This document shows positions 16,732 through 25,344 of a stretch of 56,884 nt of DNA, in pieces (position 1 is the first letter of the stretch; each line of letters starts with the position of its first letter). The position numbers and the translations under genes were made by a program. The notes under the pieces were generated by a model. The model worked only from the letters and a program-made list of their open reading frames with translations. It had not been told where the DNA came from and searched no databases. The stretch is from assembly GCA_021107945.1 (NCBI GenBank), contig JAIORV010000023.1:1-56884 (forward strand), in the 5' to 3' direction. Origin of the DNA: Vulcanimicrobiota bacterium. Lineage in GTDB: Bacteria; Vulcanimicrobiota; JAJTBE01.

Positions 16732-17437
16732 AGGTCACACCCCCGATATAATGATTTTTTTCCACAAAGTTTTCCATTATCGTCATTACTGTGCGTTTTT
16801 CAAAGACCATAGTATTATAATTTTTTAAACATAATAATAATCCTTGTTAAATTGGTATTAATTCAGCGCAAAGTTACAAGTGAGTTTAAAGTTTTGGATA
16901 ATCATTAACTCCAGGACTTACGCAAACGTCATTGCAAATTTGTTTCGAAATTCAATAATGACAACGTTTTTGCGATAGATCCTGAAACAAGTTCTTATCC
17001 TTATATACATTTCTATGGAAATGGATGTGATATTTAGAGCAATATTGACAATAAGGCAGCAATTGGTTTTAAGACAGCACCACAATTTATTGTGGTGGAA
17101 GGGAGAATGGCTTAACCACGCCGTCTCAGCCTCTTCAGAGGCTTCCATATTCTGAAGGTTAACAGTGTATCGGGAATAAGAATAAACAGGAATAGCTTCA
17201 TTCAAATTATTGAAAAGGCGGTATAAAACTGTGGGCGAGAAAGAACCGGTAAACCGTTAAAACGGTTAAACACCCAGTGTTTAGGGCTTCGGCCTACCAC
17301 CCGATTAAAAATCGGGTGTTGTCTTAAAAATGTCATCAAAGATTAGAAACAAGTTCAGGATAAAGCATTCCAACCGGTTCTTATAAAAATGCGTAAGTCC
17401 TGCAACTCAAGAAGAAGGGTATCAAAGACCACTTTAT
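16732..17437. other. 706-bp gap containing a MITE-like element
   Basis: Between the response regulator and the flippase-like gene. Positions 16912-17402 are the MITE-like element described separately. The 180 bp before it are AT-rich and contain TATAAT on the minus strand (about 16813-16818) upstream of the response regulator, but no partner -35 with good spacing. No gene can be supported here. Confidence 0.6.
16912..17402. mobile_element. MITE-like element with 13-bp inverted ends
   Basis: CAGGACTTACGCA at 16912-16924 and its exact complement TGCGTAAGTCCTG at 17390-17402 frame 491 bp with no convincing gene. The interior contains palindromes near 17255-17275 (AACCGTT-AA-AACGGTT) and near 17299-17320 (CACCCGATT-AAA-AATCGGGTG). 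No flanking target-site duplication was clear. The size, perfect inverted ends and lack of coding capacity suggest a non-autonomous element mobilised by a transposase elsewhere. Solo ends differing by one base (CAGGAGTTACGCA) lie at 21156-21168 and 41028-41040. Confidence 0.7.
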
Positions 17438-18595
17438 CTATTTCTCCTGAGTTTTGTTTGAATCGGATTCATTGATAATTCCATTTGGCGGTTTTTTCCT
17501 TCTCCAGGGCATGCCTCGAAGTTTCTTTTCTTCGAATACCAGGAAAAGATAACATACGCCACCAATCGCCCCCACAATTATCTTTAACAGATGCGCCAGG
17601 AGAGACATTGAGATTCCCGATTCCCTTGTTATTCCATATTGAGCCATGAATACTACTATGGTAACATCTTGGGTTCCGATTGAATTTACAGATATTGGAA
17701 TATGGTTGATAACTCTTATGAGGGGTACAAGTATAAAATATGAAATCAACGGGGGCTTACAGCCTATTGAAAGGCCTATGAAATAAAACGCAAAAACACC
17801 GATGAGAGGGGAAAGACATGTTACAAGGAGAGAATAAAGGACAAACTCTTTCTTTTCCTGATAGACATGAAGCGATTCTATGCCGACAAGATAAGGATTG
17901 TTAATCCCATATCGTTTAAAGAAAGACCGCCCGTTTCTGATAAACCATGGCAACATTATAATCGATAAAATCACGGCGATAGACATAAAAATGACAAATA
18001 TAAGAACAGGCACAAAAATGTTAAATTCTTTGAATTGCTCATTGCCCAGGATAAGAGCAAGAAGTGAAAAAACCGCCAGGCTCACGAACGAGACCCATTT
18101 CTCAACCAGAACCGAGGCGAAAGATGCCCCGGGATTCTTCTCCTGCACGCCGTAATAATATGCTCTCCAGGCATCTCCTGCAACACCCGATGGAAGCGTA
18201 TTATTGATGAAAAAACTTATTATTCGAAGAATCACCACCTGTGTCCACGAAATCTCCAATCCCAGGGGAATAAGGAGAATTTTCCAGGTAGCGGCGGACA
18301 CAACAACGGCTATGAGGAATGATGCAATACCGGCAAGAAGATACCTGATATCCACGGAATAAAGAATTGACTTCAGTTTAGCGGGGTTTATGGAGCGATA
18401 AAGAAAATAGAATAGCCCCAGCCCGACGATAAGTTTAATTGTAAAGGAAATATTGTCTTTTGCCCGGGGTGATAATCTTAATCTTTTTTTAGGAGTTACC
18501 GGGTTTTGTTTATCCGAATTCAATTCGCTTTTTTCAGGCTCAATTGATTTTTTATTTGAATCATCATTTTTTTCGTTTGAATATCTCTCGTTCAT
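17438..18595 (-). CDS. lysylphosphatidylglycerol synthase TM-region (AglD/UPF0104-like) membrane protein
   Basis: A 385-aa polytopic protein with a hydrophilic, charged N-terminus of about 45 residues, then seven or eight transmembrane segments. The family features are present: an early NTLPSGVAGDAWRAYYYG-type loop after the third segment and conserved Gly/Pro positions in later segments (about 205-350). Family members (PF03706) act in lipid flipping or aminoacyl-lipid synthesis, or are glycosyl-lipid flippases in archaea and bacteria; the substrate cannot be told and there is no aminoacyl-transferase domain. The gene stands alone between a MITE-like element and a zinc-ribbon gene on the same strand. 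Confidence 0.85.
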   Translation of the reverse strand: MNERYSNEKNDDSNKKSIEPEKSELNSDKQNPVTPKKRLRLSPRAKDNISFTIKLIVGLGLFYFLYRSINPAKLKSILYSVDIRYLLAGIASFLIAVVVSAATWKILLIPLGLEISWTQVVILRIISFFINNTLPSGVAGDAWRAYYYGVQEKNPGASFASVLVEKWVSFVSLAVFSLLALILGNEQFKEFNIFVPVLIFVIFMSIAVILSIIMLPWFIRNGRSFFKRYGINNPYLVGIESLHVYQEKKEFVLYSLLVTCLSPLIGVFAFYFIGLSIGCKPPLISYFILVPLIRVINHIPISVNSIGTQDVTIVVFMAQYGITRESGISMSLLAHLLKIIVGAIGGVCYLFLVFEEKKLRGMPWRRKKPPNGIINESDSNKTQEK

Positions 18596-18651
18596 TAGAA
18601 AATCATTTGGGTAATTTTAATTCAATCCTTTTATTGCTATCAGTTTATTAT

Positions 18652-19224
18652 CTACTTAAGCTTTTTCCTTATTTCATCTATGCCCTTAAGGGCATTTTCT
18701 ATATTACCTGCTCCCTTTATTGCGTGAGAGCCGTCAGCTCCACCGTCATATTCAAGCATCCTTTTGCATCCGCTGTAAAATTTACTGATCTGCCCGGTCA
18801 ATTTGTTTGCAAGTCGTTGTTTCTCCCCGGGAAGCAAGGCGAAGCTATTTTTAGCAGAGTCGGAGTTATATTTATCCATTGCCTTTTTTGCCGTTTCAAA
18901 CACCTTGTTTACAATATCAATGTATTCATCATATTGTATTTCGCCCTTTTGTGCTCTATCCATTATTTCTTTCACTATCCTGAGATTCTCTTTTGTATCA
19001 ATGGGTATATTCTTGAGAAGGTGTCCCGCCAATTCTCCGTCACCGGTTGCATCGGAGAATCCCACCTCCTGTACAATGGAGAGAGAAGGCTCCTCTTCAT
19101 CCTCCTCAGGAAGCGGACTTCCACATGACAGGCAATAATCTTCCGTGCTAGGGTTGATCTCCCCACATTCAGGGCATTCTATACCGATTGCGCTTCTGAG
19201 GCTTGCGAATATATCAAAATCCAT
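18652..19224 (-). CDS. zinc-ribbon protein of unknown function
   Basis: A 190-aa protein with one zinc ribbon (C17, C20, C31, C34, in the pattern CPEC-x10-CLSC) and an acidic linker (PEEDEEEPS), followed by a mainly helical domain of about 140 residues with Lys/Asp/Glu-rich helices. The start is supported by AAGGAG seven or so bases before the ATG. The helical part has no recognisable motif. Double-zinc-ribbon proteins are often membrane or transcription adaptors; I do not assign a role. It is on the same strand as and 56 bp upstream of the flippase-like gene. Confidence 0.7.
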   Translation of the reverse strand: MDFDIFASLRSAIGIECPECGEINPSTEDYCLSCGSPLPEEDEEEPSLSIVQEVGFSDATGDGELAGHLLKNIPIDTKENLRIVKEIMDRAQKGEIQYDEYIDIVNKVFETAKKAMDKYNSDSAKNSFALLPGEKQRLANKLTGQISKFYSGCKRMLEYDGGADGSHAIKGAGNIENALKGIDEIRKKLK

Positions 19225-19446
19225 ATGTCTTCTCTCCTTGTCTCATTAAATCTTTGTTTCCCTCTGAGGATTGATACAACTGTTCAGCCCTTATCATTTT
19301 TTCACCGTAAAGCACACAGAGCATGTAAAGTATATGGAGGAAAGTAACGAACTGAACTTTTGAATCCCATGTTGAAGTTATTTTATATTATTTGCATAAA
19401 ATCCTTTGTTTTGCATTATCGAAAATGATTTTTTTTCCAAATTAAA

Positions 19447-19468
19447 GGCGGAGAATTCCTTCTCCGCC
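19447..19468 (-). terminator. hairpin downstream of the subtilase gene
   Basis: A perfect 9-bp stem GGCGGAGAA (19447-19455) and TTCTCCGCC (19460-19468) with a TTCC loop lies 39 bp beyond the subtilase stop. On the minus strand it is followed by TTTAATTT, a weak U tract, so it may terminate transcription. It could also be a transcript-end stabilising hairpin. Confidence 0.6.
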
Positions 19469-19506
19469 TCTCTATAAAAACCATTTTCCTTCCGGTTATT
19501 AGCATT

Positions 19507-20979
19507 CTATCCTGAAAGCTCCTCATGAGCTTCGTCGGCTCTAACGAACCCCGCTCCCTGCTCTGTTGTCTTGTATTGTTTTCCCATGGTGTCGGCCGTG
19601 TCCATAAGGGCTTTCTTTATCTCCTTCGGAGATGCATCGGGATGCCCTTGCCTGAGGTTTGCCACGATACCGGCCACTTCGGGTGATGCAAAAGATGTGC
19701 CGGGGCCTGCGACTGTGTCCTCCGTGGGTTTGTACATCGGAGGCAGTCTGAGCTTGACGTTTTTCTCAAGAGATTTATCGTCCATCTTCAGGATATCTTT
19801 CGGTAATCCCAGCGCTTTCGCAATATCTGGCTTCCCAATTATTAGCTTTCTCAACTGCGACGGTGTCATTCTTCTGATTGTTTCAACTGTAGTTGCTATC
19901 TGGTTAAGTTGTGAGCCCGGAACCGCCCAGGATGTAATAAACTCACCTGGCGCTATAACGTCAGGTTTTACCAGATTGTCATCAGTGGGTCCCCTGCTTG
20001 AGAAATCACTAAGCTTCTCGGGGTGGAGCGCAGATCCCACTGTAAGTGTTGAAGGCGCATCTGCGGGAGATCCGATCGTACTTGAGCCGGGTCCTGAATT
20101 ACCGGCAGCCGCCACCACAACCATCCCACTATCAACCGCTTTTGCAACCGCCTGGTTGATGGGATCGAGATAATATGGAGCACCGTCGGGTCCACCGCCA
20201 AGGGACATATTAATAGTGCCTATGTCATACTTCTCCTTGTTATTAATAGCCCACTGGAGTCCCTTGATTATATCGGAAGGTCTGCCCCGCCCCTCGCCGT
20301 TCATAACCCGGATCCCAACGAGCTCGGCATCGGGAGCCATTTTCAGGGCGTCTCCCGCTACGTGTGTTCCATGACCATTCGGGTCAACAGGTTTCTTGTA
20401 TCCATCAACCATATCTTTCCATGCAATCAAAGGCTTTTCGGGATGCTGGTATCCTGAGTCAATTATTGCAATAACTTCGCCTTTTCCGGTGAGTCCCTGC
20501 TTGTTTATCGCTTCCGTTCCCGTCCATTTTATGTCCTCGATTTTGGGCATGTCCCAGGCATTGCCTTTTCCAGAGTATGCCGTAACCTGTGGCACATCGG
20601 GGAGCAGGTTTCTTGGCGAATTGTCAAAAACAAGATAACCCTGCTCTTTTAAAGCTTCCATGTCCTTGCTGTCAACTTTTGCTGTAACACCACTTACGAC
20701 ACCCAATTTGTCCTTGACGTCTATACCTTTTTCCGTCAGGTTTTTCGCCACTTTGTCAGCGTTTATATCTTTTGCACTCTTCATCAAACTCTTACCCGGG
20801 ATGATGAGTACATCCTGCATGCCTTCGCCTAACTTGACCTCGTCCTTTGCCGGACCCCTGGTCACCGGGGGTTTTTCCTTCTCTACACTCTTGGTAATCT
20901 TGCCCTCGAATGCGTCAACTATGTTTTTCATCTGGGAATAACTGAAATATTCCGGAGTTTTGCCAATCTGTCCGGGCAT
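19507..20979 (-). CDS. subtilisin-like serine protease (S8)
   Basis: A 490-aa S8 peptidase. The triad is complete: D174 in AIIDSGYQHP, H203 in NGHGTHVAGD and S429 in GPGTSFASPEVAG; N294 supplies the oxyanion hole (AAGNSGPGSS). Residues 50-130 look like an I9-type inhibitory propeptide (DVLIIPGKSL, then GVTAKVDSK). An insert of about 70 residues (352-420) precedes the Ser motif and contains a helical LRKLIIGKPDIAKAL segment. No Sec signal peptide is seen, odd for a protease of this kind, while KDEVKLGEG at 45-53 resembles the motif in the other phased-promoter products. The longer open frame begins at 21069 inside repeat DNA; the ATG at 20977-20979 has AAAGGAG 10 bases upstream. Confidence 0.92.
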   Translation of the reverse strand: MPGQIGKTPEYFSYSQMKNIVDAFEGKITKSVEKEKPPVTRGPAKDEVKLGEGMQDVLIIPGKSLMKSAKDINADKVAKNLTEKGIDVKDKLGVVSGVTAKVDSKDMEALKEQGYLVFDNSPRNLLPDVPQVTAYSGKGNAWDMPKIEDIKWTGTEAINKQGLTGKGEVIAIIDSGYQHPEKPLIAWKDMVDGYKKPVDPNGHGTHVAGDALKMAPDAELVGIRVMNGEGRGRPSDIIKGLQWAINNKEKYDIGTINMSLGGGPDGAPYYLDPINQAVAKAVDSGMVVVAAAGNSGPGSSTIGSPADAPSTLTVGSALHPEKLSDFSSRGPTDDNLVKPDVIAPGEFITSWAVPGSQLNQIATTVETIRRMTPSQLRKLIIGKPDIAKALGLPKDILKMDDKSLEKNVKLRLPPMYKPTEDTVAGPGTSFASPEVAGIVANLRQGHPDASPKEIKKALMDTADTMGKQYKTTEQGAGFVRADEAHEELSG

Positions 20980-21355
20980 ACGATTCACACTCCTTTCAAA
21001 TAAGGAAGTTGGAAGTTGGAGGTAAGAAACCCGACATCCGCTATCCGGCCTCCGTCCTCTGGCATCCATTATCCATATTATACCTCATGCTAAGAAAAAA
21101 TAAAGCAACCATTTGTAAACTTTTTGTTAATATATAAACGCTTTATGATATTTGACAGGAGTTACGCATTTTGTTATTGCGAGGAGTATATTAGAAGGAA
21201 TCACAGACAATAAGCAGAATTTTTGATATAGGAAAATGAATATGATAATTGGGGAAATGGCATATTCCATCAAAACCTTTCTTTTAAGGAAGATTTAGTT
21301 AAAAGTTTGTTTTCGCCATTTTCTAAAAATGGCTAATCACCTGGAAGGTCGCAAT
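20980..21355. other. divergent gap with repeat and solo inverted-end element
   Basis: 376 bp between the subtilase start and the substrate-binding protein start. It contains GGATGCCAGAGG-type repeat DNA (about 21021-21075), the TATAAT-containing subtilase promoter, one solo MITE-like end (21156-21168) and a hairpin (GCCATTTT/AAAATGGC at 21315-21333) just before the transporter gene. No other gene is supported. Confidence 0.6.
21077..21138 (-). promoter_or_regulatory. subtilase promoter with phased TTAAC boxes
   Basis: On the minus strand a TTTAT box begins at 21138, TTAAC at 21130 and TTTAC at 21119, the last two 11 bp apart. TATAAT follows at 21077-21082. The -35 is unclear (TTTATT at spacer 16 or TTGCTT at spacer 20), so this is the weakest of the four phased promoters. 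The untranslated leader of about 90 bases contains repeat-family DNA. Confidence 0.55.
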
Positions 21356-22603
21356 ATGAAACGAAAAATTCGGATAAAGGCGATTACATCGGTTGTTCTC
21401 TTTTCTTTTATTTTTCTTTTCCTTGCCGCGTCATGTCTTAGAAGCAAAGAACCTCCACCGGATATCGTTTTATGGACGAGTTTCGGAGACCAGGAACTGG
21501 AGATAGTAAAGCAAATAGCGGATAAATTCGGCAAGAAAAAAAACAAGAAAATTCTTGTTGTAAAAGTACCTTTCAACGAGCTTGATATTAAATTCCAGAT
21601 CGCATCACCCGCAGGACAGGGACCCGATCTAATCATCGGTCCCCATGACTGGGTCGGAGCCTTTGTCACGGCAGAACTGCTCTCGCCTATTACCGAGTCA
21701 GAAGTATCCCAGGACCAAAAGAGCAAGTTTAACCAAATGGGAATCGAATGTATGACATATGATAGCAAACTGTACGGGATTCCCATTTTCCTTGAGACAA
21801 TAGCAATTATATATAACAAAAAACTGGTACAGAAAAAACCGGAAACTATGGAAGAACTGCTTGAAACCGCTACAGCTTTCAACGACCCGGGAAAAGACCA
21901 ATATGGGTTCTTCTACGAGATAACAAATTTCTATTATTCATGGCCATTCTTCTCGGCATTTGGAACAAAAATATTTGGCGAAACCGACGGGAAAATTGAT
22001 GTTAACAAGATACTTGTGAATTCACCGGAAACAATAGATGCCCTTAATTTTATCTCGAAACTGAAAAATCAAGACAAACTTATACCCGATGGAGCAACAA
22101 CAGACATGATGCAGAGCAAATTTTTTGACCAGAGACTTCAGTTCTGCCTCAACGGACCATGGATGCTGGGCGATCTTAAAAAGAGAGGAATCGATTTTGA
22201 AATTATCCCTATTCCACCGATGAAAGACGGAAGAATTCCAAAGCCTTTCGTGGGTGTTCAGGGGATGATGCTTAATGCACAATCGAAAAACCGCGGGCTT
22301 GCCATAGAATTTATGATGTATTTGAACAATCCGGATAATCAGAGAGAATTAAGCCTGGCGTCGGGTAGAATTCCTTCTTGCAAGGAAACACTCGTTCTCT
22401 TGAAAGATCAGGAAAACATAGTAAAGTTTGCAAGAGCAGCCGAGGTTGGAACCCCTATGCCGACCCACCCCGCCGCGAGGCAGGTATGGGGACCCATGAG
22501 CGAAGCCCTTCAGCTTACAATAATTGATGGCAAGAACCCGGAAGAAGTGATGAAATTCCAGGTTCAAAGGATCAAAAAGGATATCAAGTTCATGATGGAA
22601 TGA
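21356..22603 (+). CDS. sugar ABC transporter substrate-binding lipoprotein (MalE-type)
   Basis: A 415-aa extracellular solute-binding protein, family 1. A lipoprotein signal ends in LAASC with the lipidated C27, so it is anchored in the periplasm. The mature part has the MalE-like layout: DIVLWTSFGDQELE at the start, AGQGPDLIIGPHDWVG in the first lobe, and a C-terminal region with TPMPTHP and MSEALQ. Ligands of this family are maltose, maltodextrins, trehalose or other oligosaccharides; I cannot choose. I use the ATG at 21356 (GGAAGGT about 8 bases upstream) instead of 21329, whose first codons form a hairpin. The permease genes at 22857 and 23841 follow, with repeat DNA between. Confidence 0.92.
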   Translation: MKRKIRIKAITSVVLFSFIFLFLAASCLRSKEPPPDIVLWTSFGDQELEIVKQIADKFGKKKNKKILVVKVPFNELDIKFQIASPAGQGPDLIIGPHDWVGAFVTAELLSPITESEVSQDQKSKFNQMGIECMTYDSKLYGIPIFLETIAIIYNKKLVQKKPETMEELLETATAFNDPGKDQYGFFYEITNFYYSWPFFSAFGTKIFGETDGKIDVNKILVNSPETIDALNFISKLKNQDKLIPDGATTDMMQSKFFDQRLQFCLNGPWMLGDLKKRGIDFEIIPIPPMKDGRIPKPFVGVQGMMLNAQSKNRGLAIEFMMYLNNPDNQRELSLASGRIPSCKETLVLLKDQENIVKFARAAEVGTPMPTHPAARQVWGPMSEALQLTIIDGKNPEEVMKFQVQRIKKDIKFMME

Positions 22604-22856
22604 GGAAATCAGGAGAACAGGAGAACAGATGACGGGATAAGAAAATGATGAGTTTTACCTCTTAGGAAATTAGGAAATCAGGAAAACGAGGCCGGAGAAC
22701 GGAGGCCGGAGGCAGGATGTTGGAGAAAGGATTGCGGAGGCTGGATGTCGGAATTGTAGGAGGGACGTCCCCGTCCCGATAAATGGATGCCAGAGGACGG
22801 ATGTTGGAGGACGGATCCCCATATCCCATATCCCATTTCCCAATTGAGGAGGCAAT
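22604..22856. other. repeat-filled gap inside the transporter operon
   Basis: 253 bp between the binding-protein and first permease genes. It is nearly all repeat-like DNA: GGAGGCCGGA/GGATGCCAGAGGACGG strings and repeat B (22755-22780). This insertion probably does not end the operon, since a good ribosome site (GAGGAGG) precedes the next gene. Confidence 0.7.
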
Positions 22857-23762
22857 ATGAGCGGAAAAAAAGACAAATGGCTGCCATACATATACCTTGC
22901 ACCGGCGGTCATTCTTATGATATTCCTGACACTTGTACCCAATGTCTATTCAGCTTATATCGCTTTTACCAATTATTCCCTATATCACTTCAAGGAATTT
23001 GAATTTGTAGGGTTCAGGAATTTTATCCGCATATTTGCAGGACCGGAGATATGGGTCTTTCTGAAAGTTTTCGCCTGGACAATGGTCTGGGCATTGGGAA
23101 GCGTTTTCGGCATGGTGCTTGTAGGTATCCTCCTTGCTATACCTCTCAACAATAAAAATCTCAAGTACAAAAATTATTATAGAACGCTTTTTATTATTCC
23201 ATGGGCAATTCCCGCATTTATCACGGTTCTCATGTGGCAGGGTATCCTTAACTCCGGCATGGGTGCAGTGAATGTAATTCTCGCCGGTCTTTTCGGGATA
23301 GAAGTGCCGTGGCTTGACAATCCTACATGGGCGAAGGTGTCTGTTCTTGTCGTGAATATATGGCTGGGATTTCCGTTCATGATGAGTATTATGCTGGGAG
23401 CTCTCCAGGCGATTCCGGATGAGTTATACGAGGCGGCCTCCGTTGACGGCGCATCCCCCTTAAAACAATTCGTTTCCATTACTATGCCGCTATTGCGGGG
23501 TGCAATGCTGCCCGTTCTCATATCAAGCTTCGCATTCAATTTCAACCAGTTTGGCTCCATTTACCTGCTCACCGGCGGAGGTCCTGCAGTAATGGGATCC
23601 AGAGCGGGAGCGACAGATATTCTTGTTACTTATTCCTATAAATTGGCGTTTAACATGTTCCGGTTCGGAACCGCCTGCGCCTATGCCATCTTGATATTTA
23701 TTATTATTGCATCACTATCTTCGATTAATTTCCGACTCACAGGCGCATTTGAAGACAGGTGA
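22857..23762 (+). CDS. sugar ABC transporter permease (MalF-type)
   Basis: A 301-aa inner membrane permease with six transmembrane segments (starting LAPAVILMIFLTLVP, residues 18-32). The EAA loop that contacts the ATPase is EAASVDGASPLKQFVSIT-MPLL (about 193-214). Length matches small MalF relatives without the large periplasmic loop of E. coli MalF. Its ATG has GAGGAGG 6 bases upstream. It pairs with the MalG-type permease at 23841 to form the channel; the substrate is set by the lipoprotein at 21356. No ATPase gene is present, so a shared MsmK-like ATPase must come from elsewhere. Confidence 0.92.
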   Translation: MSGKKDKWLPYIYLAPAVILMIFLTLVPNVYSAYIAFTNYSLYHFKEFEFVGFRNFIRIFAGPEIWVFLKVFAWTMVWALGSVFGMVLVGILLAIPLNNKNLKYKNYYRTLFIIPWAIPAFITVLMWQGILNSGMGAVNVILAGLFGIEVPWLDNPTWAKVSVLVVNIWLGFPFMMSIMLGALQAIPDELYEAASVDGASPLKQFVSITMPLLRGAMLPVLISSFAFNFNQFGSIYLLTGGGPAVMGSRAGATDILVTYSYKLAFNMFRFGTACAYAILIFIIIASLSSINFRLTGAFEDR

Positions 23763-23840
23763 TTTGCCGGTGACAAGAACGTAGCGCGGGTCTTTAGACC
23801 CGCTGATCACTCGCAATCAACCCCGAAAGGCGAAATTATA

Positions 23841-25142
23841 ATGAAAAAAAACGGCGACAATGAACTATCCTGGAATATATCACGATACATCGAGATGCTC
23901 AACAGAGTCAAAGACAGAGCTGTTTCCAGCATAATATTCGGGCTTGTTATCGCGATAATGGGGATATTCCTGAAATATGCAGTTCCGCTAAGAATATTCC
24001 TGGTCCTTGTCGGAATATATCTCATTGGTGAATCAATCTGGATGGTTTTATCGCCCGGGGCAAATAAAATAATGTTAAACGGGATAGGTGTAATAATCGC
24101 CGGTCTCTGGAGTATTTCAATACCGGTTATGAGCTTGATACACGGCAAAGTAGGTATAAGCCTGGTCTGGGGTTTGGTAGGATTGATTCAGGTTATATGG
24201 GGATCTATGAGCTTCAGGGACACGAGGCGATTCAGCGAGATGTCCGGAAAGCTTGATGATAAAATCAAAAAAATGATAAGCAGAACCCACCTTACACTGA
24301 GGGAAACCCTTAAGCTTACGGCAATGCATACACTCTTGCTGACTGCCCTTTTTACAATCCTGTTCCCTGCGTACTGGATTCTGGCAGCTTCGTTCAAAAA
24401 GGGCGGCTCGCTGTTTTCAACGGAGCTTTTCCCCAGCGAATATACACTTGCCAATTATTATAAATTACTAACAAAAACAAAATTCCTGTTATGGATGCAG
24501 AATACCGTGGTGCTTTGTGTCTGCGCCTCGCTTCTTGCGCTCGTTGTTACAGTAACCGCGGGCTACGCATTCTCCCGCATGCGTTTCCCCGGTAGAAAAT
24601 GGGGACTAATGACAATGATTATTATCCAGATGTTCCCCGCCGCGATGGCAATGGTCGCAATATATAAATTACTACTCTACCTCGGTAAAATTACCGGTGG
24701 AGCGGTAGGCTTGAATACAATATCCGGGCTTATCCTCGTATATGCAGGAGGAGGAATTCCATTCAACACATGGATCATCAAGGGATACCTTGACGGATTA
24801 CCCAAAGAGCTTGAGGAATCGGCATATATAGACGGGGCGACGCAAACACAGGCGTTTATTAAAGTGATCTTACCGCTGTTGATGCCCATACTTGCGGTGG
24901 TAACAATATTCAATTTCATCGGGCCGTATGCGGACTTCCTTTTCCCGTCCATTGTTCTGACAGGAGAGACAAAATTCACCCTTGCCGTGGGAATGCGATC
25001 GTTCATAACGGGAAGCTTCTCCACCAACTGGACGCAATTCGCCGCCGCCTCAATCCTGGGAGCGTTACCAATCCTGATAATCTTCTTCGCCCTGCAAAGA
25101 TTCCTCGTGGAGGGACTAACCAAGGGAGCGTTGAAAGGGTAA
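23841..25142 (+). CDS. sugar ABC transporter permease (MalG-type) with N-terminal membrane extension
   Basis: A 433-aa protein; the last 270-280 residues are a MalG-type permease with EAA loop ESAYIDGATQTQAFIKVIL-PLL (about 315-337). The first 145 residues are extra: four predicted transmembrane segments (about 28-45, 49-66, 75-98, 103-122) with no recognised family, then a linker (RRFSEMSGKLDDKIKKM). MalG is normally about 280-300 aa, so this fusion is unusual. The gene lies 78 bp after the MalF-type permease, and begins with an ATG 20 bp after a CCGAAAGGCG string. The extension may recruit another membrane partner or regulate transport; that is inference. Confidence 0.9.
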   Translation: MKKNGDNELSWNISRYIEMLNRVKDRAVSSIIFGLVIAIMGIFLKYAVPLRIFLVLVGIYLIGESIWMVLSPGANKIMLNGIGVIIAGLWSISIPVMSLIHGKVGISLVWGLVGLIQVIWGSMSFRDTRRFSEMSGKLDDKIKKMISRTHLTLRETLKLTAMHTLLLTALFTILFPAYWILAASFKKGGSLFSTELFPSEYTLANYYKLLTKTKFLLWMQNTVVLCVCASLLALVVTVTAGYAFSRMRFPGRKWGLMTMIIIQMFPAAMAMVAIYKLLLYLGKITGGAVGLNTISGLILVYAGGGIPFNTWIIKGYLDGLPKELEESAYIDGATQTQAFIKVILPLLMPILAVVTIFNFIGPYADFLFPSIVLTGETKFTLAVGMRSFITGSFSTNWTQFAAASILGALPILIIFFALQRFLVEGLTKGALKG

Positions 25143-25160
25143 GGAATGGCGGATTTGTTT

Positions 25161-25260
25161 TTTCACCGCAAAGACCACAAAGGGTAATAGAATTGTAGGA
25201 GGGACGTCCCCGTCCCGATAAAGGAAAAAAGGATAATGGAAAAAGGATAATGGAAAAAGG
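25161..25260. repeat. repeat cluster and short tandem repeat
   Basis: TTTCACCGCAAAGACCACAAAGGG (25161-25184), a member of repeat family A, is followed by repeat B (25194-25219) and a roughly 14-bp tandem motif (AAAAAGGATAATGG, about 2.5 copies, to 25260). All lie in the 202-bp gap between the permease and the ATPase gene. Confidence 0.75.
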
Positions 25261-25344
25261 ATGACGGATAATGGATCCCGTTTCCCACCTCTCGCCTCTC
25301 GCTTCTCACCTCAAGGTGTGTAAGTCCCCAAAAAAATAATTTCT

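Noticed and set aside
16918-17205. 95-aa reading frame inside the MITE-like element
   Set aside because: Its sequence follows the palindromic and end-repeat text, has no ribosome site and no family-like features; judged not coding.
22670-22942. minus-strand 90-aa frame in the transporter operon
   Set aside because: Repeat DNA plus the antisense of the permease start; the plus-strand gene has a strong ribosome site and known family.
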